Below are positions 1 to 6,973 of a stretch of 10,029 nucleotides of DNA, piece by piece; within the stretch, counting starts at the first letter, position 1; each line of letters begins with the position of its first letter. Source of the stretch: an uncultured Eubacteriales bacterium (GTDB lineage Bacteria > Bacillota > Clostridia > Oscillospirales > QAMX01). The DNA is taken from the NCBI GenBank assembly GCA_900551265.1, contig URVL01000077.1:1-10029 (forward strand), given 5' to 3'. The notes beneath the pieces are model-generated. The model had not been told where the DNA came from and did no database searches. It saw only the letters and a program-made list of their open reading frames with translations. The translations under genes and the position numbers were made by a program.

Positions 1-1110
1 TGCCTCCTGAGAGCGGGGCTGTCCAGAAGACGTTGCAATAAAGACACCCGCGCGGGAAGCAACGTTTTTGACGCAGCTTACGTAATCCTTATCTGCAAAC
101 ATGCCCATCACGGCGATCAGACGGCGGCCGGCCAACGACTCGTCCAAATTACGGCATAACGCCTCGATTGCGCCTGGGTTGTGACCTCCGTCCAGGATGC
201 ACAGCGGCGCATTCCTCACGGTTTCAAACCTTCCAGGTATATACGCCGTAGAAATTCCCTCCATGATTGCGTCCTGCGTTACAGCGTATCCCCGGCGAGC
301 CAGTGCACGGCATACCTCCACAGCCGTCACGGCATTTCGAATCTGATATTCCCCCGCCAGCGGCACATAGAGCTCCATGCCGTCGTATAGGATCCGTGAA
401 CCAGAGAGCGTACGCGAACATATTTGCATACAAGCCATATTCGGTTCAGTCAAATGCGCATGACGTTCACGGCAGGCAGATCGGATGACAGATACGGCCT
501 CTTCGGGCTGGCCAGGCGTGATAACCGTGTCGCAGCCCTCTTTTATAATTCCGCTTTTATCCTGCGTAATATCCGTAATGGTAGGACCAAGCACTGCCGT
601 ATGATCGAGAGAAATAGACGTCAGCACCGCCACTTCCGTTGTCCTCACAATGTTCGTGCAGTCCATCAGTCCCCCTACGCCCGCTTCCACCACAGCAATG
701 TCGCACTTTTTTCGCGCAAAGTAGGAAAACGCCATGGCAGTCTCCATTTCAAACTGCGTCGGGTGCATAAATCCCTGTTCACGCAGATAATTAATATAGG
801 GGATCATATCTTCCAATTCCCGCACCAGGTCTTCTCGCGGTATCAGTTCGCCGTCGAGCTGAATGCGTTCTCGAAAATCGTCTACATAGGGAGAAACAAA
901 CAGTCCGACACGATATCCCGCACGCCGTAAAATAGACGCCGTCATGGCCGCCGTACTGCCCTTCCCATTGGTACCCGTTATATGTACAACGCGCACTTTG
1001 TCCTGCGGATTTCCCAGGAGTTCGCACAGGGCACGGATGCGGCGCAGGCCGGGCTTCCCACCGAAAGTGACGGTACTTTCGATATACGCAAGCGCTTCGT
1101 TGTAGGTCAT
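1..1110 (-). CDS. folC: Folylpolyglutamate synthase / dihydrofolate synthase, C-terminus cut by window edge
   Basis: Cytoplasmic Mur-ligase-family enzyme that adds glutamate to dihydropteroate and/or tetrahydrofolate with ATP. I translated 370 uninterrupted codons from the ATG at 1110; the frame is still open at base 1, so perhaps 50-70 residues are missing (family about 420-440 aa). Visible motifs are the P-loop GTNGKGST (residues 46-53), FVSPY and ERI (71-83), GGLMDCTN (146-153), SLDH (167-170), DKSGIIK (184-190, including the lysine normally carbamylated), PGRFE (292-296) and the C-terminal DGGHNPGA (307-314). The usual GGR of the glycine-rich motif is GGL here. The start is supported by GGAGG at 1118-1122, 7 nt upstream. 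The gene follows valS on the same strand, as in Bacillus and many Clostridia. Whether it has one or both activities cannot be read from sequence. Confidence 0.96.
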   Translation of the reverse strand, partial: MTYNEALAYIESTVTFGGKPGLRRIRALCELLGNPQDKVRVVHITGTNGKGSTAAMTASILRRAGYRVGLFVSPYVDDFRERIQLDGELIPREDLVRELEDMIPYINYLREQGFMHPTQFEMETAMAFSYFARKKCDIAVVEAGVGGLMDCTNIVRTTEVAVLTSISLDHTAVLGPTITDITQDKSGIIKEGCDTVITPGQPEEAVSVIRSACRERHAHLTEPNMACMQICSRTLSGSRILYDGMELYVPLAGEYQIRNAVTAVEVCRALARRGYAVTQDAIMEGISTAYIPGRFETVRNAPLCILDGGHNPGAIEALCRNLDESLAGRRLIAVMGMFADKDYVSCVKNVASRAGVFIATSSGQPRSQEA

Positions 1111-1241
1111 ATGAATACCTCCAGGTTAACAGTAATTTGATATACAATTTTATTGTTTGCAATAATTTAATTTACATAAATTTGAATTTGCGTCACGGAT
1201 ATGGGCGCACGCCAAGCGCGCCCATATCCAATCCCACAATG
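1111..1241 (-). other. valS-folC intergenic region, AT-rich
   Basis: A 131-bp gap between the valS stop and the folC start. It holds the folC ribosome binding site, a strong GC-rich hairpin next to valS (listed separately), and an AT-rich stretch (about 1130-1190) with a small inverted repeat (arms 1150-1155 and 1160-1165). I find no -35/-10 pair with acceptable spacing for a folC promoter on the minus strand, although the AT content leaves the possibility open. Confidence 0.6.
1197..1229 (-). repeat. Perfect 12-bp inverted repeat downstream of valS
   Basis: The arms GGATATGGGCGC (1197-1208) and its exact reverse complement (1218-1229) are separated by 9 nt. The repeat begins 12 nt beyond the valS stop codon. 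The stem is stable enough to be a terminator or mRNA 3' stabiliser, but the minus-strand sequence after it lacks a U-run, so it is not a textbook intrinsic terminator. It may partly uncouple folC from the T-box transcript or protect the valS mRNA end. Confidence 0.7.
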
Positions 1242-3866
1242 TCAGCTAAGGGCTTTGATGCTCTCATCGATTTTTGCAATCAGGTCTCTCAAACGTTCCG
1301 CCTTGCGTCGCTCCTGCTCTACAATATTCGCCGGTGCTTTCGACGTAAAGCCTGCGTTAGCAAGTTTTCCCTCTGTACGGGCAAGGTCTGCCTCCGCATT
1401 CTTGCGTTCTTTTGCAAGACGTGCCAGTTCCGCCTCAATGTCTACCAGCTCGCGCAGCGGCAGATACATCGTCGCAGCATCGGTGACGATAATGACTTCC
1501 CCGTCGGTGTTCTCCGGTGATTTCTCGACAATTTCAAGTTCGGAGGCCGATGCCAGGCGCGAAATATATGCGCTTCCCGCGCGGAAAATCTCCGGCTGCG
1601 CGGTTGCGATCGTCAGTCGTGCGCGGCGGGACGGCGGAACGCCCATTTCAGCGCGGCGGTTACGAATGGCACGAATGGCGGCCATGACGGTTTCCATAGC
1701 AGTTTCGTCCTCTGCGAACGCCAGGTCCTCGCGGTATTCCGGCCACGGGGAAATCATAATGCTCTCGCCCTCATGCGGCAACGCCTGCCAGACCTCCTCC
1801 GTAATAAACGGCATAAACGGATGCAGCAGTTTCAAGGTGTTAGAGAGTACATACGCCAGTACACGCTGCGCGCCCTCGCGCGCCGCAGCATCCTCCCGGT
1901 TATTAAGACGGGTCTTGGTCAGCTCAATATACCAGTCGCAGAAGCTATCCCAGATAAAGTCATAGAGATTACCGGCTGCAACGCCTAACTCATAAGATTC
2001 AATATTGTTTGTCACTTCACGCACAAGGGTGTTGTACTTCGAGAGGATCCAGCGGTCCTCCAGTTCCAAATGTTCAGGAAGCGTCAGATCGTCGATTTCA
2101 AGGTTCATCAGCACAAAACGCGCAGCATTCCAGATCTTATTGGCAAAGTTGCGGTTTGCCTCCACACGCTCCGTGTAAAAACGCATATCATTTCCGGGGC
2201 TGTTGCCCGTGACAAGCGAGAACCGCAGTGCGTCCGCACCATACTGGTCTATGATCTCCAGCGGATCAATGCCGTTGCCCAGGGACTTTGACATCTTGCG
2301 GCCCTGGCTGTCGCGCACAAGGCCATGGATGAGGACGGTGTCAAAAGGCCGCTGCTTCATCTGCTCCATGCCGGAGAAAATCATACGGGACACCCAGAAG
2401 GTGATGATGTCATAGCCCGTGACCAGCACGCTTGTCGGATAGAAATAGTCGAGCTCCGGCGTCTTGTCCGGCCAGCCAAGCGTGGAGAACGGCCAGAGAG
2501 CGGACGAGAACCAGGTGTCGAGCACGTCCTCATCCTGATGGATATGCTTCGAACCGCATTTCGGGCAGGTGTCAATATCCGTGCGGGAGACCGTCATTTC
2601 ACCGCAGTCGTCGCAGTACCACGCGGGGATGCGATGTCCCCACCAGAGCTGGCGGGAAATACACCAGTCGTGCAGGTTCTCCATCCAACGAATATAGTTC
2701 TTTGCAAAACGTTCTGGTACGAATTTCAGTTCGCCGTCCTCCACAACTTTGATGGCAGGACCGGTGAGCGGGCCCATCTTTACAAACCACTGGGCGGAGG
2801 TAATCGGTTCTACCGTCGTGCCGCAGCGATAGCACTGGCCGACATTGTGCACATGATCTTCAATCTTCACAAGATAGCCGCCGGCCTCCAGGTCCGCAAC
2901 GATAGCCTTTCGCGCCTCATAACGGTCCATCCCGTTGTATTTTCCACCGTTAATAATCTTGGCATTGCCGTCAAGAATCAAAATCTCTTCCAGGCCGTGG
3001 CGTTTGCCAACCTCAAAGTCATTCGGATCATGGCACGGCGTGATCTTCACGCAGCCGGTCCCGAAATCCTTTTCCACATACTCGTCTGCGATGACCGGAA
3101 TCTCGCGGCCCACCAGCGGTAGAATCAGCGTCTTGCCGACCAGGTGCTGATAGCGCTCGTCGTCCGGATTGACGGCCACGGCGGTATCGCCAAGCATCGT
3201 CTCCGGACGGGTTGTCGCAATGGTCACATATTCGCCGTCAGAGCCCTTTACCGGGTAGCGAATGTGCCAGAAATGGCCCGGTTGTTCGGTGTACTCGACC
3301 TCTGCGTCGGAGAGCGCGGTGGTGCATTTCGGACACCAGTTGATGATACGATTGCCCTTATAGATCAGGCCTTTTTCATAGAGGTTGACAAACACCTCGC
3401 GTACGGCGCGGGAAAGGCCCTCATCCATTGTGAAACGCTCGCGGCGCCAGTCGCAGGAGGAGCCCAGCGTTTTCAGCTGTTCAATAATACGGTTGCCGTA
3501 GAGTTCTTTCCACTCCCATACTTTTTCGAGAAACTTCTCGCGGCCGAGGTCATAGCGCGTCAGACCTTCTTTACGCAGCTCGGCCTCCACCTTGATCTGC
3601 GTGGCGATACCGGCATGGTCGGTACCGGGCATCCAGAGAGTCGCATAACCCTGCATCCGTTTTGTACGGATCAGGATATCCTGTAAAGTTTCGTCAAATG
3701 CATGACCCATGTGGAGCTGACCCGTGACGTTGGGCGGCGGGATTACAATGGTAAACGGTTTTTTATTCGGGTCAATCTCGGCGTTAAAATAGCCGTTTTC
3801 TTCCCAAGTCTTATAAAGACGTTTTTCGGTTTGCTTCGGATCATAAATCTTCGGCAGTTCTTTCAT
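1242..3866 (-). CDS. valS: Valyl-tRNA synthetase
   Basis: Class I aminoacyl-tRNA synthetase that charges tRNA-Val and hydrolyses mischarged Thr-tRNA-Val. Its 874 residues match the family length. Class I signatures are HMGH (52-55) in the Rossmann core and KMSKS (524-528). The CP1 editing domain carries TTRPET (218-223) and the CHDPNDF segment with its conserved aspartate (D280). Cysteine pairs at 178/181, 345/348, 418/421 and 434/437 look like zinc knuckles. The anticodon-binding helical domain follows at about 605-760, and the last 65-70 residues are a charged coiled coil typical of bacterial ValRS that contacts the tRNA. The ATG at 3866 is preceded by AAAGGAG, which overlaps the stop codon of the acetyltransferase gene only 4 nt upstream, implying translational coupling. 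An upstream T-box with a valine specifier codon regulates the transcript. Confidence 0.99.
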   Translation of the reverse strand: MKELPKIYDPKQTEKRLYKTWEENGYFNAEIDPNKKPFTIVIPPPNVTGQLHMGHAFDETLQDILIRTKRMQGYATLWMPGTDHAGIATQIKVEAELRKEGLTRYDLGREKFLEKVWEWKELYGNRIIEQLKTLGSSCDWRRERFTMDEGLSRAVREVFVNLYEKGLIYKGNRIINWCPKCTTALSDAEVEYTEQPGHFWHIRYPVKGSDGEYVTIATTRPETMLGDTAVAVNPDDERYQHLVGKTLILPLVGREIPVIADEYVEKDFGTGCVKITPCHDPNDFEVGKRHGLEEILILDGNAKIINGGKYNGMDRYEARKAIVADLEAGGYLVKIEDHVHNVGQCYRCGTTVEPITSAQWFVKMGPLTGPAIKVVEDGELKFVPERFAKNYIRWMENLHDWCISRQLWWGHRIPAWYCDDCGEMTVSRTDIDTCPKCGSKHIHQDEDVLDTWFSSALWPFSTLGWPDKTPELDYFYPTSVLVTGYDIITFWVSRMIFSGMEQMKQRPFDTVLIHGLVRDSQGRKMSKSLGNGIDPLEIIDQYGADALRFSLVTGNSPGNDMRFYTERVEANRNFANKIWNAARFVLMNLEIDDLTLPEHLELEDRWILSKYNTLVREVTNNIESYELGVAAGNLYDFIWDSFCDWYIELTKTRLNNREDAAAREGAQRVLAYVLSNTLKLLHPFMPFITEEVWQALPHEGESIMISPWPEYREDLAFAEDETAMETVMAAIRAIRNRRAEMGVPPSRRARLTIATAQPEIFRAGSAYISRLASASELEIVEKSPENTDGEVIIVTDAATMYLPLRELVDIEAELARLAKERKNAEADLARTEGKLANAGFTSKAPANIVEQERRKAERLRDLIAKIDESIKALS

Positions 3867-3870
3867 GGTT

Positions 3871-4431
3871 TTATCTCCTTTCTATCATGTTGATTCTCAT
3901 CATATGAATTTCATCGTGCAGACTGCCGTCCGTAAACCGGATGGCAGCGGGCAGCGTGGCGACAGCGCGGAAGCCCATTTTCTCATAAAGCCCGCGCGCC
4001 CGGCGATTCTCCGCAACCACATCGAGCTCCGTCTGGCGCACGCCGCGGCGTTCTGCCTCGCCAATCAGTTCGCGCAGCAGCGCAGTGCCGATGCCAAGGC
4101 CCCAGAACTTCTGCCGCAAGGCGATAGCAATGCTGGAACGGTGGGCGATCTTCCACTTGCCGTTGAATACAATCTGGCAATTGCCGGCTATTTCACCGTC
4201 CACATCCGCAAGGAGACAGAGTACCTGCGGCGAATTGACCAGGCTCTCAATATAGGCAATTTCCCCTTCTCTCGTGGGGAACGACTCCTGAGGCGTCCAC
4301 AGGATATATTCCGTTTCCGATGCAATGTCACGCAGAAAATCAAGTAACGCTTCAGCATCCTCCGCATACGGGATACGCAGAACACACGTCCTGCCGTCGC
4401 GCAGGATAACCGTTTTTTCCGGATAAGTCAC
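3871..4431 (-). CDS. GNAT-family N-acetyltransferase, first gene of the T-box operon
   Basis: A 186-aa acetyl-CoA-dependent acyltransferase of the GNAT fold, of the kind annotated as RimJ/RimL-like or generic GNAT. The acetyl-CoA pyrophosphate-binding loop is the WGLGIG segment (110-115) after strand beta-4. The C-terminal motif [14 protein letters not shown] (131-144) is the usual GNAT motif B. The substrate is unknown; it could be a protein N-terminus, an antibiotic or a small amine. The start is GTG (4429-4431), with GGAAGGAG about 10 nt upstream and no in-frame ATG nearby. The TAA stop lies inside the valS ribosome binding site. It sits between the valine T-box and valS, so it should be induced together with valS on valine or tRNA-Val starvation. 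Confidence 0.93.
   Translation of the reverse strand: MTYPEKTVILRDGRTCVLRIPYAEDAEALLDFLRDIASETEYILWTPQESFPTREGEIAYIESLVNSPQVLCLLADVDGEIAGNCQIVFNGKWKIAHRSSIAIALRQKFWGLGIGTALLRELIGEAERRGVRQTELDVVAENRRARGLYEKMGFRAVATLPAAIRFTDGSLHDEIHMMRINMIERR
4429..4431 (-). promoter_or_regulatory. GTG start codon of the acetyltransferase
   Basis: GTG is the only plausible initiator in this frame between the T-box terminator and the conserved part of the protein. The purine-rich GGAAGGAGAG lies just upstream at about 4440-4449. Confidence 0.75.
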
Positions 4432-4483
4432 AGCTTGCTCTCTCCTTCCAACCTGAGATCAAAAAGACCATGCACCGTCAGAT

Positions 4484-4757
4484 AAACAAAAAACCTTCGC
4501 CCCTATCACAGGGCGAAGGCATTCTTCGCGGTACCACCTGATTTGGACGCTGCACGCATCCCACTCTTACAAAGCACTGACATGCTTCTGCCCTAATAAC
4601 GGCGGGCTCCCGGCAGAGTCTACTTGCATTTGCGTTCGGTCTGCGGCTCCAAGGCTACCTTCACATTCTCCCTCACAAGGCCTTGCACCAACCGGCCCCT
4701 CTCTCCGCATCCAGAGAATGTTACTCCTCCTCATCAGCGCCTCTTCGTATTGAATTT
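4484..4757 (-). promoter_or_regulatory. T-box riboswitch leader (valine specifier GUA)
   Basis: A tRNA-sensing leader RNA upstream of the acetyltransferase and valS. Stem I begins with the characteristic GCTGATGAGGAGGAGTA segment (about 4719-4737). A perfect 8-bp helix, ACATTCTC with GAGAATGT, then closes the specifier loop. On the 3' side of that loop the codon GTA (4656-4658) is the best specifier, reading tRNA-Val(UAC). The T-box sequence AGGTGGTACCGC is at 4528-4539. The antiterminator can be drawn as CAGG/CCUG and GCG/CGC helices around the bulge UGGUACC. The UGGU reads an ACCA tRNA end, and discriminator A73 fits tRNA-Val. The mutually exclusive terminator is listed separately. Base-pairing was done by eye. 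Confidence 0.95.
4488..4519 (-). terminator. T-box regulated intrinsic terminator
   Basis: In the RNA, CCTTCGCCC (4511-4519) pairs with GGGCGAAGG (4494-4502) across an 8-nt loop, followed by a U-run (4488-4493). The 5' arm also supplies the CGCCCUG strand needed by the antiterminator, so the two structures compete, as expected in a class I T-box. Confidence 0.95.
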
Positions 4758-4762
4758 TCTTT

Positions 4763-4791
4763 ATTATACGCAAGTATGACCGGATTGTCAA
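4763..4791 (-). promoter_or_regulatory. Sigma-A type promoter of the T-box/acetyltransferase/valS operon
   Basis: Both boxes match consensus: -35 TTGACA (4786-4791) and -10 TATAAT (4763-4768), with a 17-bp spacer. Transcription should start near 4755-4757, directly ahead of T-box stem I. Confidence 0.94.
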
Positions 4792-4823
4792 GTGTCTATT
4801 TCTGCAAATCATATTCCGATTCC

Positions 4824-4852
4824 TTGCAGTTTCGTTAAAAACCTTATATAAT
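4824..4852 (+). promoter_or_regulatory. Sigma-A type promoter of the DUF362 gene
   Basis: The -35 TTGCAG (4824-4829) and -10 TATAAT (4847-4852) are separated by 17 bp. The predicted start is near 4859, leaving a leader of about 65 nt before the ATG. It lies back-to-back with the T-box promoter, the two -35 boxes being 32 bp apart. Confidence 0.88.
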
Positions 4853-4924
4853 AGTCAATATGATTGCCATAATTCGTCAAAGATAATCTCCGGCAGTATC
4901 TTCTCTACCGATAAAGGAGTCACC

Positions 4925-6052
4925 ATGCCTAAAGTCAGCGTCACTCTGTGCCGTACTTATGATGCGGCTGCCGTCCGCGAAGCGCTTATCGAGGCGCTTT
5001 CTCCATTTGGCGGACTAAACTTTATTCGCCCGGGTATGCGGATTGGAATTAAAATGAACCTCGTTACGCGTAAAAATTATCACGCCGCCGCAACCACACA
5101 TCCCGTGGTAGTGGCTGAGCTTGCACGGCTGATCCGGGAACATGGCGGCGAAGCTGTCATTGGCGACAGTCCCGGCGGCCCGTTTTCCGCTGCATATCTT
5201 CGCTCACTCTACGGTCCCGCCGGACTCTCCATTGCAGAAAAGGCCGGGGCACGGCTAAACTTTGACACACGTGTCGAAGAAACGGAATTTCCAGCTGGCT
5301 CAATTTTAAAAAAAGTGACATATACCGGCTGGCTCGCCGACTGTGACGCCGTAATAACCTGCGCAAAGCTCAAAACACACGGAATGCTTGGCATGACGGG
5401 CGCCGTAAAAAACCAGTTCGGTATTGTGCCGGGGCTGATGAAGCCGGAGTTTCACGCGCTCTATCCGAAAGTCCCAGACTTTTGCAACATGCTGATTGAT
5501 TTAAATGAGTTCATCCGGCCTCGCCTTGCCATTATTGACGGCATTGACGCAATGGAAGGGAATGGCCCATCAGCCGGCACGGTACGTCACGCCGGATGTC
5601 TGATTGCGTCCGACAGCGTATACCACGCTGATCTTGCGATGGCATACATGATGGGGCTGACGCCCGGCGATATGCCGCTCATTCATGCGGCGTATCTACG
5701 GGGTCTTGCACCGGAGGAACTCTCTCAAATAGATCTTTCCGGCAACGTAGACGACTTCCGAATGCATGACTTTCAAAATCTTCCGATTAGCGGTGTGCAG
5801 TTCGGTGGACGGGACGACAGTGTCCTGATGCAGCTCATACGAAATCTTCTCACGCGGCGTCCCTGTGTTGACACGCGCGCTTGTGTGGGATGCGGTTTGT
5901 GCGCACGAAATTGTCCCGTACACGCCATTCAGATGAAACACGTCCCGAAATTTCATTTGCAAACATGTATCCGCTGTTTTTGCTGCCAGGAACTGTGTCC
6001 CAAAGAAGCAATTTCTGTTCGGTCAGCGCTGCTTCCCCGTTTGCTGCGTTAA
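4925..6052 (+). CDS. DUF362 domain protein with two C-terminal [4Fe-4S] ferredoxin motifs
   Basis: A 375-aa, probably cytoplasmic iron-sulfur protein. Residues 1-300 form a DUF362 domain, with recognisable segments GIKMNLV (41-47), GDSPGGP (80-86), CAKLKTHG (146-153), GAVKNQFG (159-166) and IDGIDAMEGNGP (204-215). Residues 320-359 carry two ferredoxin motifs of the form CxxCxxCxxxCP: C320/C323/C326/C330 and C348/C351/C354/C358, with an extra Cys at 353. DUF362 proteins have no agreed biochemical role; redox or metal-cofactor chemistry is inferred from the clusters. There is no signal peptide. AAAGGAG lies 7 nt before the ATG. The gene has its own consensus promoter and terminator, so it forms a single-gene unit, divergent from the valS operon and convergent with the pilus operon. 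Confidence 0.95.
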   Translation: MPKVSVTLCRTYDAAAVREALIEALSPFGGLNFIRPGMRIGIKMNLVTRKNYHAAATTHPVVVAELARLIREHGGEAVIGDSPGGPFSAAYLRSLYGPAGLSIAEKAGARLNFDTRVEETEFPAGSILKKVTYTGWLADCDAVITCAKLKTHGMLGMTGAVKNQFGIVPGLMKPEFHALYPKVPDFCNMLIDLNEFIRPRLAIIDGIDAMEGNGPSAGTVRHAGCLIASDSVYHADLAMAYMMGLTPGDMPLIHAAYLRGLAPEELSQIDLSGNVDDFRMHDFQNLPISGVQFGGRDDSVLMQLIRNLLTRRPCVDTRACVGCGLCARNCPVHAIQMKHVPKFHLQTCIRCFCCQELCPKEAISVRSALLPRLLR

Positions 6053-6067
6053 CTGCATGCTATTATA

Positions 6068-6115
6068 GACGCCCGCTGCACATGAGAAAGTCATCATGCG
6101 GCGGGCGTCTTTTTT
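6068..6115 (+). terminator. Intrinsic terminator of the DUF362 gene
   Basis: GACGCCCGC (6068-6076) pairs with GCGGGCGTC (6101-6109). The interior can extend through TGCA/TGCG and ATGA/TCAT pairing around a GAAAG loop, and the stem is followed by a T-run (6110-6115). In the opposite direction the stem is followed by TATAATAG rather than a T-run, so it would be a weaker terminator for the convergent sortase transcript. Confidence 0.94.
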
Positions 6116-6127
6116 AATTCTTGTGAT

Positions 6128-6970
6128 TCAGTCCAGACTGCCAGACATCAGTACGCCATGTACGACAAAACGTTTCTGATAGGAACTCGTGCTGAGGCAG
6201 GTCGAAAGCGTGAGGATACGGTCGTGGACCGTCAACGGTTCTTCTCTCTTCAGCGACACAGATTCCTCTACAATAAACTGCAAAAAGCTTTCATGACTCG
6301 TTTCCTGCGTAAAACGAATTACATATGGAAACTCGTCCGTCTTTGCTGTATAGGCAGAAAAAATCTTGTAATAGAAGGTCGCTTCAGGTGTGTAAATATA
6401 CAGATCCGTATGCGCCCCGGCAAACTCCGGATCTTCAAAATCCGAAAGCGTACCGAACATGGCGTCCGTTCTCATATTGTGTCCATAAATGATGGTGTTC
6501 GCATCTGTAAAATCAGCGTTGTTGCGGTAGTCCATAAAAATGCTGCCAAACCGGCTTGATTCCAGATTATATGCCGTATGAAGATACATGTCGTTGTCCT
6601 CGCCCTGTACGAGCGGGAAATTGATGCGGGTATCCGGTATCCAAATCCACCCGATGATATCCGGGTTGACTTGACGGAGCTTTTCAAAATCAATCCCCAA
6701 ATCGGGATAATCCTCCTTATTCACATCGACGGCGTCCGGTTCCTGTTCCGGCACGGCCGCGCTCTCCGTCCCATCCTGATTTTCTTCGAAGGAATCCTCC
6801 AACGGCGTCATTGCTTCCGGATGCGCAATAAATTCGTTGACCGCAGCCTCGTAAATTGCCTCACCCGTGTCATATTCCACCTTTATTTGAACGAGTTTCA
6901 CTGCGCTGAAAATCATTATGACGGTGAGCAGTAGTATCACCGCCAGGCGCAGCCCATTTTTCCATTTCAT
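6128..6970 (-). CDS. srtB: Class B sortase (membrane-anchored cysteine transpeptidase)
   Basis: A 280-aa extracytoplasmic sortase. An N-terminal membrane segment (about 8-27) after a positive start gives an N-in/C-out signal anchor. It is followed by an acidic, Pro/Gln-rich linker (about 52-90) and the catalytic beta-barrel (95-280). The triad is visible: H164 in IIYGHNM, C258 in LSTC, and R267 in YQKRFVVHG. The insert between strands and the TLSTC/SSYQKR arrangement fit class B. Sortases cut a sorting signal and join the protein to peptidoglycan or to another protein. No substrate with an LPxTG- or NPxTG-like C-terminus is encoded in this window. The ATG lies 3 nt after the pilT stop, with GGGAAG as a modest ribosome binding site inside the end of pilT, so translation is probably coupled. 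It is the last gene of the pilus operon. Confidence 0.95.
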   Translation of the reverse strand: MKWKNGLRLAVILLLTVIMIFSAVKLVQIKVEYDTGEAIYEAAVNEFIAHPEAMTPLEDSFEENQDGTESAAVPEQEPDAVDVNKEDYPDLGIDFEKLRQVNPDIIGWIWIPDTRINFPLVQGEDNDMYLHTAYNLESSRFGSIFMDYRNNADFTDANTIIYGHNMRTDAMFGTLSDFEDPEFAGAHTDLYIYTPEATFYYKIFSAYTAKTDEFPYVIRFTQETSHESFLQFIVEESVSLKREEPLTVHDRILTLSTCLSTSSYQKRFVVHGVLMSGSLD

Positions 6971-6973
6971 GCG

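Noticed and set aside
424..930. 168-codon open frame on the plus strand
   Set aside because: Antisense to the conserved folC gene, whose motifs are intact on the minus strand.
1111..1190. folC promoter in the AT-rich gap
   Set aside because: Several TATA-like strings occur, but none has a -35 box at 16-18 bp; AT richness alone explains them.
1201..1965. 254-codon open frame on the plus strand
   Set aside because: It lies fully antisense to valS, is Ser/Arg/Ala-rich without family motifs, and has no ribosome binding site; it is a shadow of the valS coding frame.
2325..3122. 265-codon open frame on the plus strand
   Set aside because: Antisense to the conserved core of valS, with a composition typical of a reverse-frame shadow and no recognisable domain.
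4880..4902. 6-bp inverted repeat in the DUF362 leader as a riboswitch or operator
   Set aside because: The stem is short and AT-rich with an 11-nt loop; no known riboswitch signature is seen, and it is within chance expectation.
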